Shown: positions 6,733-12,392 of the stretch, in pieces | Numbering within the stretch: position 1 is the stretch's first letter | Layout: the number at the start of each line of letters is the position of its first letter | DNA from: Firmicutes bacterium UBA5388 | GTDB taxonomy: Bacteria > Bacillota > UBA4882 > UBA10575 | Assembly (NCBI GenBank): GCA_002409975.1 | Contig: DHOO01000119.1 | Span: 1-12,392, forward strand | Length of the DNA: 12,392 nucleotides | Direction: 5' to 3' | The notes under the pieces: generated by a model | The model's input: only the letters and a program-made list of their open reading frames with translations | What the model was told of the DNA's origin: nothing | Database searches by the model: none | Program-made: the position numbers and the translations under genes

Positions 6733-7905
6733 TTATTTTATCTGCTCTAGGATCGTCGGCTTAGTAAGTAAACCGAGCCATCGAATCTTAGTTTTAACTT
6801 TTACTTTAACCTCCAGGTGGGGAAAAAGTTCCCCCCAGTTATCTTTAACCTTTTCCCATTCTTTACGGTTTTGCCGCTGTAAATACTCGCCCAAACCAAA
6901 AATATCGGCTTTGCACTCCTGCGCTTTTTTCAAGGCGGCCTCAACCTCTTCTACAATTACCTTTGCCTTTAAATTTTCAAGCAGACTCAATTTCTCCCGA
7001 GAAGAAAGATTGGCATAACTGGTTTGTTCTCCTAAACTTCCAACTTCGGCGATGTCTATTTCGAACCTAATCTTTCCCTCACTTACCTTCGAGGAAATTT
7101 TACTTTTTGCCCCGAAAATTTCCAGACTGACTTTTCCTTCCTCCCCGGGCAATTCCACGACGACCACACCATCCTGAGTTTTACCCAACACCCACAGCAA
7201 GCCCCGGGTTTCCTTTTTATTTAGATACCCGATTAGTTTGTCTGATTTAAAGATGCCAGTCTCTTCAATTACCATGCCCTTTTCCTGGTCTGTCTTTACT
7301 ACCCCAATTATGGGTAAAGTGTTTTCCGTAGTTTTTGCAAGCAAAGTACCGGCAAATTCATGCAAATTGACCGCTCTAATTTTAGAAGAAAGGTAATAGT
7401 TTCTCATTAGATCAGCAATCGCAAGCGCAGAGATCTTCTCTAGTCCGCTCTCCAGACTTAAGATTGTTTCTGCTTGCTCCCTAGTGATTAAAAGCCACTC
7501 ATTAAGTCGGGGTTCATGATCCCGGATCAGAAAGTCAATTACCGGCAGCAGTCCTTTTTCCGCCACCTCTTTATTAATAATTACCACTTGGTTATGGGAT
7601 AAAAATAAGCGCCGACTGCTTTGCAAGGTGGCATTGCGCACTGCGTCAAAAATAGTAGCGCCCTTTGACTTTAAGAGCCAAACTGACTTACTTCCACCTC
7701 CCCCGCCACCCCCATCCTGTGAACTTGAACCGGGGGTTTTAACCTCTCCTGATCTGGCTATTAGAAAACTAACCTGATAGTCGTCTCCTTCTTCTCCATA
7801 GTCAATGCCAATCCCGGTCACAATCGCCAGCTTCTCCAATTCTTTCCGGTCCCAACAGCCGCTGAGCAAAAGTAAAATTACTAGCAAGACCCATTTTTTT
7901 TTCAC
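6733..7905 (-). CDS. gerAC: Germinant receptor C subunit (Ger(x)C lipoprotein)
   Basis: 390 residues from GTG 7905. Signal peptide KKKWVLLVILLLLSGC: a basic start, a hydrophobic core and lipobox L-S-G-C with the lipidated Cys at residue 17, followed by WDRKELEKLAIVTGIGID, a hallmark of the Ger(x)C family (PF05504). The protein would be anchored on the outer face of the inner spore membrane and is needed for receptor function. A run of seven Gly (about residues 65-71) lies in a loop of the first domain. The start is uncertain: an in-frame GTG at 7929 would add eight residues, several of them encoded by a heptamer repeat, but has no ribosome site. GAGGAG, at the repeat edge, lies 13 bases before GTG 7905, which is long. 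The gene follows the A subunit with a gap of about 78 bases and lies between A and B subunits, rather than after B. Confidence 0.93.
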   Translation of the reverse strand: MKKKWVLLVILLLLSGCWDRKELEKLAIVTGIGIDYGEEGDDYQVSFLIARSGEVKTPGSSSQDGGGGGGGSKSVWLLKSKGATIFDAVRNATLQSSRRLFLSHNQVVIINKEVAEKGLLPVIDFLIRDHEPRLNEWLLITREQAETILSLESGLEKISALAIADLMRNYYLSSKIRAVNLHEFAGTLLAKTTENTLPIIGVVKTDQEKGMVIEETGIFKSDKLIGYLNKKETRGLLWVLGKTQDGVVVVELPGEEGKVSLEIFGAKSKISSKVSEGKIRFEIDIAEVGSLGEQTSYANLSSREKLSLLENLKAKVIVEEVEAALKKAQECKADIFGLGEYLQRQNRKEWEKVKDNWGELFPHLEVKVKVKTKIRWLGLLTKPTILEQIK

Positions 7906-7920
7906 TACGTAGACAACACT

Positions 7921-7945
7921 CCTCGTCACTCGTTGCTCATCGCTG
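7921..7945 (-). repeat. Heptamer repeat (copy 3) at the 5' end of the C-subunit gene
   Basis: On the minus strand this reads as GAG-initiated seven-base units (GAGCAAC, GAGTGAC, then GAGG), preceded by the related GCGAT. The last unit runs directly into the GAGGAG that is the only candidate ribosome site for the downstream gene. Same unit type as at 2908, 10288 and 12334. Confidence 0.5.
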
Positions 7946-7983
7946 GTCGATCGTGATTCTTAATAGCCTTTGTCCGCTGTTAG

Positions 7984-9591
7984 TTAACCTTTTTTATCGT
8001 CCGGTCGAGACCAATCCTTTCCTGCTGTCTCTTCCGGAGATGTGGGGCTCTGCCCAAAACCTTGGCGTATCGGTCTGGGCCATCCAATCGACCGGGGGCG
8101 GGTCCACATCGCCCATAGTGGCGTCCTGACAATGACATCCTTTTGATCCTCGATGCTTAAAGGAATGACCGGCGATAAGTAAGGTACCCCAAAAGAACGT
8201 AAAGAAGTCAGATGAATTAAGGTTAATAATAAGCCAACTAGGATACCGTAAGCTCCCAAGATGCCCGCCAAGAACGTTAACCCTAATCTCAGAATAATCC
8301 CGATCTCTTGCTGCGTGGGAACGACAAAAGAGGCGATCGCAGTCAAAGCAATAACAATAACAGTGGGCGCTGCCACCAGACCAGCTGCAACCGTCGCTTG
8401 CCCGATAACCAGCGCTCCAACGATACTAATGGTCTGTCCAATCGGGCGCGCCAACCGCACCCCGGCCTCTCTTAAAATTTCAAAAACTGCTCCCATCGCC
8501 ACCACCTCGATGACGATCGGGAACGGCACCCCTTCCATCGCTGCCGCCATGGAAATTAGAAGGGGAGTAGGGATTAATTCCTGATGATAGGTAGTCAAAG
8601 CCACAAAAAAGGCGGGTAACAGAATGCCTAAAAAAAAGGCAAGATATCTGATCCAACGAATCATCGTGGCAAACAGGAAATGAAAGTTATAATCATCCGG
8701 ATTTTGAAAACTCTCAATAAAAAGAGTTGGCGCCGTATTTACCACCGGAGTGCCGTCGACAAAAATGGCCACCCGCCCTTCTAAAAGTTTAGCCGCCGTC
8801 ACATCCGGCCTTTCTGTAAAAGCGACGGTTGGGAAAGGCGAGAAGGGAGCATCAGAGATAAATTCACTAAGATAATTAGCATCCAAAACCATGTCGGTAT
8901 TAATTCTTTTTAACCTTCGCCTTACCTCCTCCACCAGTTTTTCATTGACAATCCCCTTAACGTAAGCAATACTCACCTTCGTTCTGGTTCTTTCCCCGAT
9001 CTTCATCTGCTCAAACTTGAGACCAGGATCGGCAATTTTCCTCCTCAACATCGCCGTATTTGTCCGAATGTTCTCGGTAAAACCCTCTCTGGGTCCTTTA
9101 ATTGTTTGCTCCGTATCAGGCTCCGTAATTGACCTCTTCTCCCAGCCTTTGGTGCTAATAGCCAAAGCCTGATCACATCCATCTACGAGCAAAACTGAAT
9201 CTCCTGCCAAGACCGCTGCTACCAATCCTGGCATCCGATCATCTTTGTCTACGCCACCTACCGTAAGCAGGTTATCTTCAATAAAATCAATTAAATGACC
9301 TTTGACCGCCCATTTTTCTTTTTTAGCTTCAATCATTAATGGATACAAGATACTATCATAAATCACTTGCTGATCTATTAGCCCATCAATAAAGAGCACA
9401 GCAGATTTTAATTCATTCCTAAGATTCAACGTAAAACGGCGGATAATCACATCCGGACTATTACCTAGCTCTTCCCGGAACAAGGCTAAATTTTCTTCTA
9501 GGTCAGAGTGGAGAAGCTTTCCTTCCGGAGTTGAGGGGCTTTCTTTTCTTAAATGAGCCAGTCCAAATTTTCTTAACAGAAAGCGGATCAT
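7984..9591 (-). CDS. gerAA: Germinant receptor A subunit (GerA family)
   Basis: 535 residues, standard for the GerA family (PF03323). A cytoplasmic N-terminal half (1-~305) carries the conserved EPDTEQTIKGPREGFTENIR (157-176) and GRVAIFVDGTPVVNTAPTLF (272-291). It is followed by a C-terminal membrane domain with about five helices from ~312 to ~465, including PFPIVIEVVAMGAVFEILRE (356-375) and RPIGQTISIVGALVIGQATV (382-401). The last 50 residues are a polar tail. In Bacillus, A subunits form a multimeric membrane assembly, reported to act as the ion-conducting part of the germinant receptor. The start ATG at 9591 has AAGGGGAG five bases upstream. It is the first gene of the ger operon; a candidate forespore promoter lies 34 bases upstream of the start. 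No truncation or frameshift is seen. Confidence 0.97.
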   Translation of the reverse strand: MIRFLLRKFGLAHLRKESPSTPEGKLLHSDLEENLALFREELGNSPDVIIRRFTLNLRNELKSAVLFIDGLIDQQVIYDSILYPLMIEAKKEKWAVKGHLIDFIEDNLLTVGGVDKDDRMPGLVAAVLAGDSVLLVDGCDQALAISTKGWEKRSITEPDTEQTIKGPREGFTENIRTNTAMLRRKIADPGLKFEQMKIGERTRTKVSIAYVKGIVNEKLVEEVRRRLKRINTDMVLDANYLSEFISDAPFSPFPTVAFTERPDVTAAKLLEGRVAIFVDGTPVVNTAPTLFIESFQNPDDYNFHFLFATMIRWIRYLAFFLGILLPAFFVALTTYHQELIPTPLLISMAAAMEGVPFPIVIEVVAMGAVFEILREAGVRLARPIGQTISIVGALVIGQATVAAGLVAAPTVIVIALTAIASFVVPTQQEIGIILRLGLTFLAGILGAYGILVGLLLTLIHLTSLRSFGVPYLSPVIPLSIEDQKDVIVRTPLWAMWTRPRSIGWPRPIRQGFGQSPTSPEETAGKDWSRPDDKKG

Positions 9592-9624
9592 TGTTTCTCC
9601 CCTTAAACTGATAGTACCATTAAA

Positions 9625-9655
9625 TAGTATTAACCAAACTCTTTTAAACTAATCG
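9625..9655 (-). promoter_or_regulatory. Candidate sigma-G-type promoter of the ger operon
   Basis: On the minus strand AATACTA (9625-9631) matches six of seven bases of the forespore sigma-G -10 consensus CATACTA. CGATTA (9650-9655) matches four of six of the -35 TGAATA, with an 18-base spacer. Transcription would begin near 9617, leaving a short leader that includes the ribosome site of the A-subunit gene. Germinant-receptor operons are sigma-G controlled in Bacillus, so placement and match agree; AT-rich DNA makes chance matches common. Confidence 0.4.
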
Positions 9656-9742
9656 GCTCGCAACTGGGCTAATTGTATTGTTCCCAGATTCAACTATTCC
9701 ATCTAAAGAAATGCCTTCGAGGATGCTTCCCTCTTTAAACAA
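9644..9742 (-). CDS. Possible small ORF upstream of gerAA (unverified)
   Basis: A minus-strand frame stays open for about 47 codons, from after a stop in the TPM-operon terminator to TAA at 9644-9646. The only plausible in-frame start is TTG 9742, giving 32 residues (beginning MFKEGSILEGISLDGIVESG, ending SPVASRLV). An AAAGGA lies 11 bases upstream of the start, rather far. No family is recognised. It overlaps the -35 of the proposed ger promoter, so both calls are unlikely to be fully right. It could be chance. Confidence 0.22.
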   Translation of the reverse strand: MFKEGSILEGISLDGIVESGNNTISPVASRLV

Positions 9743-9773
9743 AGTATTATTCGTCCTTTCTTTTAATCCAAGA

Positions 9774-9798
9774 TAAAAAGAAAAACCCCTAAGGGGTT
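9774..9798 (-). terminator. Rho-independent terminator of the lemA-TPM operon
   Basis: On the minus strand, AACCCC (9793-9798) pairs with GGGGTT (9784-9789) around a three-base loop and is followed by a T-rich run TTTTTCTTTTT. It lies 44 bases downstream of the last TPM gene's stop and closes that operon before the ger operon. Confidence 0.88.
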
Positions 9799-9841
9799 AA
9801 TCTGGCAATCTCCCATCATGCCTTCTTTCTTGTCAATAACT

Positions 9842-10273
9842 CTAACTTTGGTCTCCCGAAATCTCATTAGGTAACTCATTGACATCTCCTTGTTGATATG
9901 GGAAATACCGCGCTAAAGCCTCACCTGCCAGTGTAATTCCGGCAGAAAGACCGGAAGCAAATCTCCCTTCTTTAAATTCGGCAGTCATCACTCTTTTAAT
10001 CTCTTCCCAGAAATTATCCGGAACTTGATTATTAATACCTTCATCTCCTAAAATGACAAACTTTCGTTCTCCCGCCGCCAGATAAAAGAGGACTCCATTT
10101 CTCTCTTTCGTATTATCCATCCCCAGTTCGTAGAAGACTTCTTCTGACCGAAGAACAGGGTCTTTTCCCCCTTTCTTCTCCACATGTACCCGGATCTCCC
10201 CAGAAGTCCTTTTCTCCGCAGTAATAATCGCTTGGATGATCTCTTCCTTATCTTTATGGCTTAAGAATCCCAA
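9842..10273 (-). CDS. Cytosolic TPM-domain protein
   Basis: 143 residues. Almost the whole protein is one TPM domain (PF04536): KDKEEIIQAIITAEKRTSGE, then IRVHVEK, NGVLFYLAAGERKFVILGDE, and the FKEGRFASGLSAGI helix. Unlike the TPM protein encoded just upstream, it has no signal peptide, membrane helix or Gly-rich tail, so it should be cytosolic. Domain function is unsettled; some homologues have been reported as acid phosphatases, others act in photosystem II repair. The start is the TTG at 10273 with AAGGAGG seven bases upstream. The longer frame from 10309 would code an N-terminus from the heptamer repeat (MWSNERRE) and lacks a ribosome site. It follows the secreted TPM gene by 99 bases. 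Confidence 0.82.
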   Translation of the reverse strand: MGFLSHKDKEEIIQAIITAEKRTSGEIRVHVEKKGGKDPVLRSEEVFYELGMDNTKERNGVLFYLAAGERKFVILGDEGINNQVPDNFWEEIKRVMTAEFKEGRFASGLSAGITLAGEALARYFPYQQGDVNELPNEISGDQS

Positions 10274-10287
10274 GGGTATACCTCCTT

Positions 10288-10304
10288 CTCGTCGCTCGTT
10301 GCTC
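10288..10304 (-). repeat. Heptamer repeat (copy 4) just before the TPM gene's ribosome site
   Basis: On the minus strand GAGCAAC, GAGCGAC and GAG run directly into the AAGGAGG that initiates the cytosolic TPM gene. Same unit as the other heptamer sites. Confidence 0.5.
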
Positions 10305-10372
10305 CACATTGAAAAAATCCTTCTTGATAGCTCTATAATTAAAAGTAATCTTTTACCGCCCAGGCCTGAGCC

Positions 10373-11173
10373 TCACCAACCGCCACTAGCCCCACCGCCG
10401 CGAAATCCACCACCGCCTCCTCTAAACCCGCCACCACTAAAACCTTTAAAGCTTCCTGAGGATCGATGACCGCTACTGCGAGAAATTGGGTAAAAAACAG
10501 GTCCCATCGTTCTTTGAGAATAACCTCTTTTATAAAAGCGCCGTTGTTCAATCCGCGAATAATAAGTGGAAACAATAATCAGGACAAAAAAGAGAACTAA
10601 AAAGAAAAGGAACCCCGGCTCATTCTGGTCTCGTAGTTTTGCTCCCTCAGAACCCGCTGGAAAGTATGAAGGGTCAGTCCAGTTAACTAAAGTCATAACA
10701 GCTTTTTTTATTCCAGAAAAATATTTTTCCTCTTGAAAGGCAGGGGCAATTACTTCTCTAATCACCCGACCAGCCCGTCCATCGGTTATCTTTTCTTCCA
10801 GTCCAGTACCTACCTCAACTCTTACTTTCCGTTCATCGCTGACGATTAGTAATAATAGTCCATTATCTTGTCCACTTCTTCCCGCTTTAGAGGCTTCCGC
10901 TAATTGTAGAGAGAAAAGCTCGAGACTTTCTCCAGGTGGTAAGGAAGGAAGGGTTACTACCACAAACTGGTTAGTTGTCTTTTGCTCAAAATCTGCTAGT
11001 AAAGAAGCAAGTTCTCTCTTTTCTTCCGGCTGTAACAAACCGGCCCGATCCGATACATAGCCCTCAAGCAAAGAGCCATAGTTATCTCCAGCCCAAATTG
11101 GTCGGCTTAAGACTACATTAAGCAGAAAAAGCAGAAGGACTAACTTAAGCTTGCTATTCTTTGAAAATTTCAT
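10373..11173 (-). CDS. Secreted/membrane TPM-domain protein with Gly-rich tail
   Basis: 266 residues. A signal peptide at 1-28 (basic start, LVLLLFLLNVVLS core, likely cleavage after IWA) is followed by an extracytoplasmic TPM domain, about 38-165: YVSDRAGLLQPEEKREL (39-55), NQFVVVTLPS (68-77), NGLLLLIVSDERKVRVEVG (104-122), EEKYFSGI (148-155). One membrane helix lies at about 188-204. The cytoplasmic end is Arg/Gly/Ser-rich, finishing FSGGGFRGGGGGFRGGGASG then GW, the low-complexity tail typical of this family, often beside LemA. The ATG at 11173 directly follows the lemA TAA; AGGTGGAG inside the lemA end is the ribosome site, so translation is coupled. Exact function is not established; envelope maintenance is the usual suggestion. 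Confidence 0.9.
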   Translation of the reverse strand: MKFSKNSKLKLVLLLFLLNVVLSRPIWAGDNYGSLLEGYVSDRAGLLQPEEKRELASLLADFEQKTTNQFVVVTLPSLPPGESLELFSLQLAEASKAGRSGQDNGLLLLIVSDERKVRVEVGTGLEEKITDGRAGRVIREVIAPAFQEEKYFSGIKKAVMTLVNWTDPSYFPAGSEGAKLRDQNEPGFLFFLVLFFVLIIVSTYYSRIEQRRFYKRGYSQRTMGPVFYPISRSSGHRSSGSFKGFSGGGFRGGGGGFRGGGASGGW

Positions 11174-11734
11174 TTAAAACTCCACCTTTGGCGCTTCGCC
11201 AGCTTTCTCCTCAATCTGGAAGTATTCCCTTTTTTCTAATCCCATTATCCCGGCGATGATACTTCCAGGAAGGCGACGAATACGGGCATTATACGTTTTC
11301 ACTGTTTCGTTATAACGTAACCTAGACACTGAAAGACGGTTCTCTGTTCCAGCTAGTTCATCTTGAAGCTCAGCAAATCTTTGATCTGCTTTCAGCTGCG
11401 GATACTGTTCCACCACCATTAGTAAACGGCCTAAAGCTGATTCCATCTGGGCAGAAGCATTAATCTTATCTTCAACTCCTTGGGCGCCCAAGAGTCTGCT
11501 TCTTGCTTGCGCAATCTCTGTAAAGACTTTTTCTTCGTGACCAGCATACCCTTTTACTGTCGCTACTAGATTAGGAATCAGATCTGCTCTTCTTTGGAGA
11601 TTATTTTCGACTTCCGCCCATTTTCCGTCGATTTCTTCTTCCATCGTTACAAAGGTATTATGGTAATAGGCATAACCGATTATTAAAAAAAGCACAATAC
11701 CTAAAATTAAAAAAAGGGTTGAGTTTTTACGCAT
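11174..11734 (-). CDS. lemA: LemA family membrane protein
   Basis: 186 residues, the standard LemA size. A short N-terminus and one membrane helix at ~7-24 (FLILGIVLFLIIGYAYYHN) are followed by a mainly helical external domain with the family landmarks EEEIDGKWAEVENNLQRRAD, LIPNLVATVKGYAGHE, then ARSRL, a later LAGTENRLSVSRLRYNETVK segment, and ARIRRLPGSIIAG. The external domain is rich in amphipathic helix and probably coiled. LemA proteins occur beside TPM-domain genes in many bacteria; the molecular role is unknown. ATG 11734 has GGAGGAG five bases upstream. First gene of a three-gene operon (lemA, secreted TPM, cytosolic TPM). Confidence 0.95.
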   Translation of the reverse strand: MRKNSTLFLILGIVLFLIIGYAYYHNTFVTMEEEIDGKWAEVENNLQRRADLIPNLVATVKGYAGHEEKVFTEIAQARSRLLGAQGVEDKINASAQMESALGRLLMVVEQYPQLKADQRFAELQDELAGTENRLSVSRLRYNETVKTYNARIRRLPGSIIAGIMGLEKREYFQIEEKAGEAPKVEF

Positions 11735-11785
11735 TTAGTCTCCTCCTCAATCTACGACCTTAAATGTTATTTATTATTCCTTCTC

Positions 11786-11814
11786 ATTATAATACAGAAC
11801 GTAAATAAAGAAAA
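11786..11814 (-). promoter_or_regulatory. Candidate promoter of lemA operon
   Basis: On the minus strand a perfect TATAAT (11786-11791) is preceded, at 17 bases, by TTTTCT (11809-11814), a three-of-six match to TTGACA. Transcription would start near 11779, giving a 45-base leader before lemA. The -10 is good, the -35 poor, and the region is very AT-rich. The 218-base gap to the divergent N/Q-rich gene otherwise shows no coding potential. Confidence 0.4.
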
Positions 11815-11928
11815 TTAGTTTATTTATTTAACAATTTTGTTTGCTCATAATTAAACTTGTTAGGCAATCAACCTAGGTTCTCCCATCCCTTGCATAAAAT
11901 GTGGGTAATTTTTTTTAAAATTTAACCT

Positions 11929-11937
11929 CATAATATA
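11929..11937 (+). promoter_or_regulatory. CATAnnnTA match before the N/Q-rich gene (weak)
   Basis: CATAATATA matches the -10 form (CATAnnnTA) shared by mother-cell sigma-E and sigma-K promoters. It lies so close to the GGGGAGGTG ribosome site (11939 on) that transcription would start inside it. A second near match, CATAAAATG, lies at 11893-11901 and would be better placed, but I see no clear -35 for either. Confidence 0.2.
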
Positions 11938-11952
11938 AGGGGAGGTGAAAAA

Positions 11953-12264
11953 ATGAATAACCAAAACATGAACCGTCAAAATGTACAAAACCAGAGAAAT
12001 CCAGCTAACCAAAATTTATCGAACGTACAGAATTATAATAAAATGGCTAACATGGAAACCGGAAGCGAACTAACACAATCAACAGGGGAAATTAGCCGTA
12101 TCCTTGCAACCCAGCAACTCGTAGGTCTTGAAATCGGAAGTATCGGACAAAACGCTAATCTAAATTACCAGACCCCAAATAATTACATCACTAATCCGCA
12201 GTTAGAAGTAGATCAAGCTCCGGGTCAAATCAGTCAAAATTTATCCCAACAATCAAAGGGATAA
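11953..12264 (+). CDS. Small Asn/Gln-rich protein of unknown function
   Basis: 103 residues; not recognised. 20 Asn and 17 Gln make up 36% of the chain, and there is no Cys or Trp. The first ~30 residues are almost pure N/Q-R-M (repeats of the type NQN-RQN-VQNQ). A less skewed middle (about 38-65: ETGSEL, TGEISRILATQQLVGLEIGS) looks like a helix, followed by another N/Q tail. No signal peptide or membrane segment. The start is the ATG at 11953, with a very strong GGGGAGGTGA four to five bases upstream, suggesting high expression. Divergent from lemA and followed by its own terminator, so it is a single-gene unit. Abundant, soluble, low-complexity small proteins of spore formers are often coat or core components; that is a guess from setting, not from homology. 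Confidence 0.75.
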   Translation: MNNQNMNRQNVQNQRNPANQNLSNVQNYNKMANMETGSELTQSTGEISRILATQQLVGLEIGSIGQNANLNYQTPNNYITNPQLEVDQAPGQISQNLSQQSKG

Positions 12265-12286
12265 ACCCTAAAATAAGTGCCTTTGT

Positions 12287-12326
12287 AAAAAAAGACCCCG
12301 GTAATTTCCACCCGGGTCTTTTTTTA
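12287..12326 (+). terminator. Rho-independent terminator after the N/Q-rich gene
   Basis: AGACCCCGG pairs with CCCGGGTCT with one C-C mismatch, over a nine-base loop, between a run of A (12287-12293) and a run of seven or more T. It lies 22 bases after the stop at 12264. The flanking A-run makes it potentially bidirectional. Confidence 0.85.
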
Positions 12327-12333
12327 GATTCTA

Positions 12334-12387
12334 CCTAGAAAATACATCTCGCAGCTCGTAACTCGTCGCTCGTCGCTCGTCGCTCGC
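12334..12387 (-). repeat. Dispersed 33-base repeat (copy 2) plus heptamer array, inverted
   Basis: The reverse complement of 12334-12366 matches 2908-2940 at 32 of 33 positions (one A/T change). The array continues outward to 12387 as three further GAGCGAC units on the minus strand, so it holds five complete GAG-initiated heptamers in all. At the inner end, TTCTA-GG-TAGAA forms a short inverted repeat at the place where copy 1 has its seven-pair hairpin. The window ends in or just after the array. Confidence 0.75.
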
Positions 12388-12392
12388 ATGAA

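Noticed and set aside
8261..8584. Plus-strand frame of 107 codons rich in Ala/Thr/Ile
   Set aside because: Antisense shadow of the gerAA membrane domain; no ribosome site.
10330..10360. AT-only inverted repeat (TAAAAG/CTTTTA) between the two TPM genes as a terminator
   Set aside because: The stem has almost no GC pairs and no T-run; it is unlikely to terminate.
10236..10469. Plus-strand frame coding a Pro-rich peptide
   Set aside because: It is the antisense of the Gly-rich tail of the TPM protein; Gly codons read as Pro on the other strand.
10339..10575. Minus-strand Ala/Val-rich frame of 78 codons
   Set aside because: It is an out-of-frame shadow of the Gly-rich end of the TPM gene.
12334..12392. 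CRISPR array or tRNA at the right end
   Set aside because: Units are only seven bases with no spacers, and no cloverleaf can be drawn; it is a short tandem repeat.

Overview
The window is one piece of a chromosome from an endospore-forming, low-to-mid GC Firmicute, most likely of the Clostridia type. The reasons are a complete GerA-type germinant-receptor operon, DegV, Firmicutes-length Pgi, a LemA/TPM operon, strong AGGAGG/GGGGAG ribosome binding sites, and TTG or GTG starts on several genes. No rRNA or tRNA was seen, so genus cannot be fixed.

Layout: (1) 1-488, plus strand: the last codons of an upstream gene, then an ImmA/IrrE-like metallopeptidase-fold protein, probably the end of a regulator/ImmA pair of mobile-element origin. 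(2) 533-2781, minus: a 6-oxopurine nucleoside phosphorylase downstream of a membrane-anchored pseudokinase. (3) 2782-3027: a 246-base gap with a 33-base repeat joined to heptamer (GAGNNNC) units, a hairpin, and the start of the terminator that overlaps the end of pgi. (4) 3028-5294, minus: degV then pgi. (5) 5404-9591, minus: a germination operon in the order gerA-A, gerA-C, gerA-B and a tiny two-helix membrane protein resembling the 'D' subunits of some Bacillus receptors. A possible forespore (sigma-G type) promoter lies just upstream. (6) 9842-11734, minus: lemA, a secreted/membrane TPM-domain protein and a second, cytosolic TPM-domain protein, closed by a terminator. (7) 11953-12264, plus: an unrecognised Asn/Gln-rich 103-residue protein with its own terminator. 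(8) The window ends in a second, inverted copy of the 33-base repeat with a longer heptamer array.

How the genes work together: the ger operon should build an inner spore-membrane receptor (A: multi-pass subunit with large soluble N-domain; B: APC-fold permease-like ligand-binding subunit; C: lipoprotein; small D-like modulator). DegV (fatty-acid binding), Pgi (glycolysis) and the nucleoside phosphorylase are housekeeping. No clear terminator separates the ger operon from degV-pgi, so read-through is possible. LemA and TPM proteins are a common conserved pair whose exact function is not settled.

The least explained parts are the pseudokinase, the N/Q-rich protein, a short open frame ahead of gerA-A, and the dispersed heptamer repeats, two of which abut translation start regions. 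I see no clearly new multi-gene defence or biosynthetic system.
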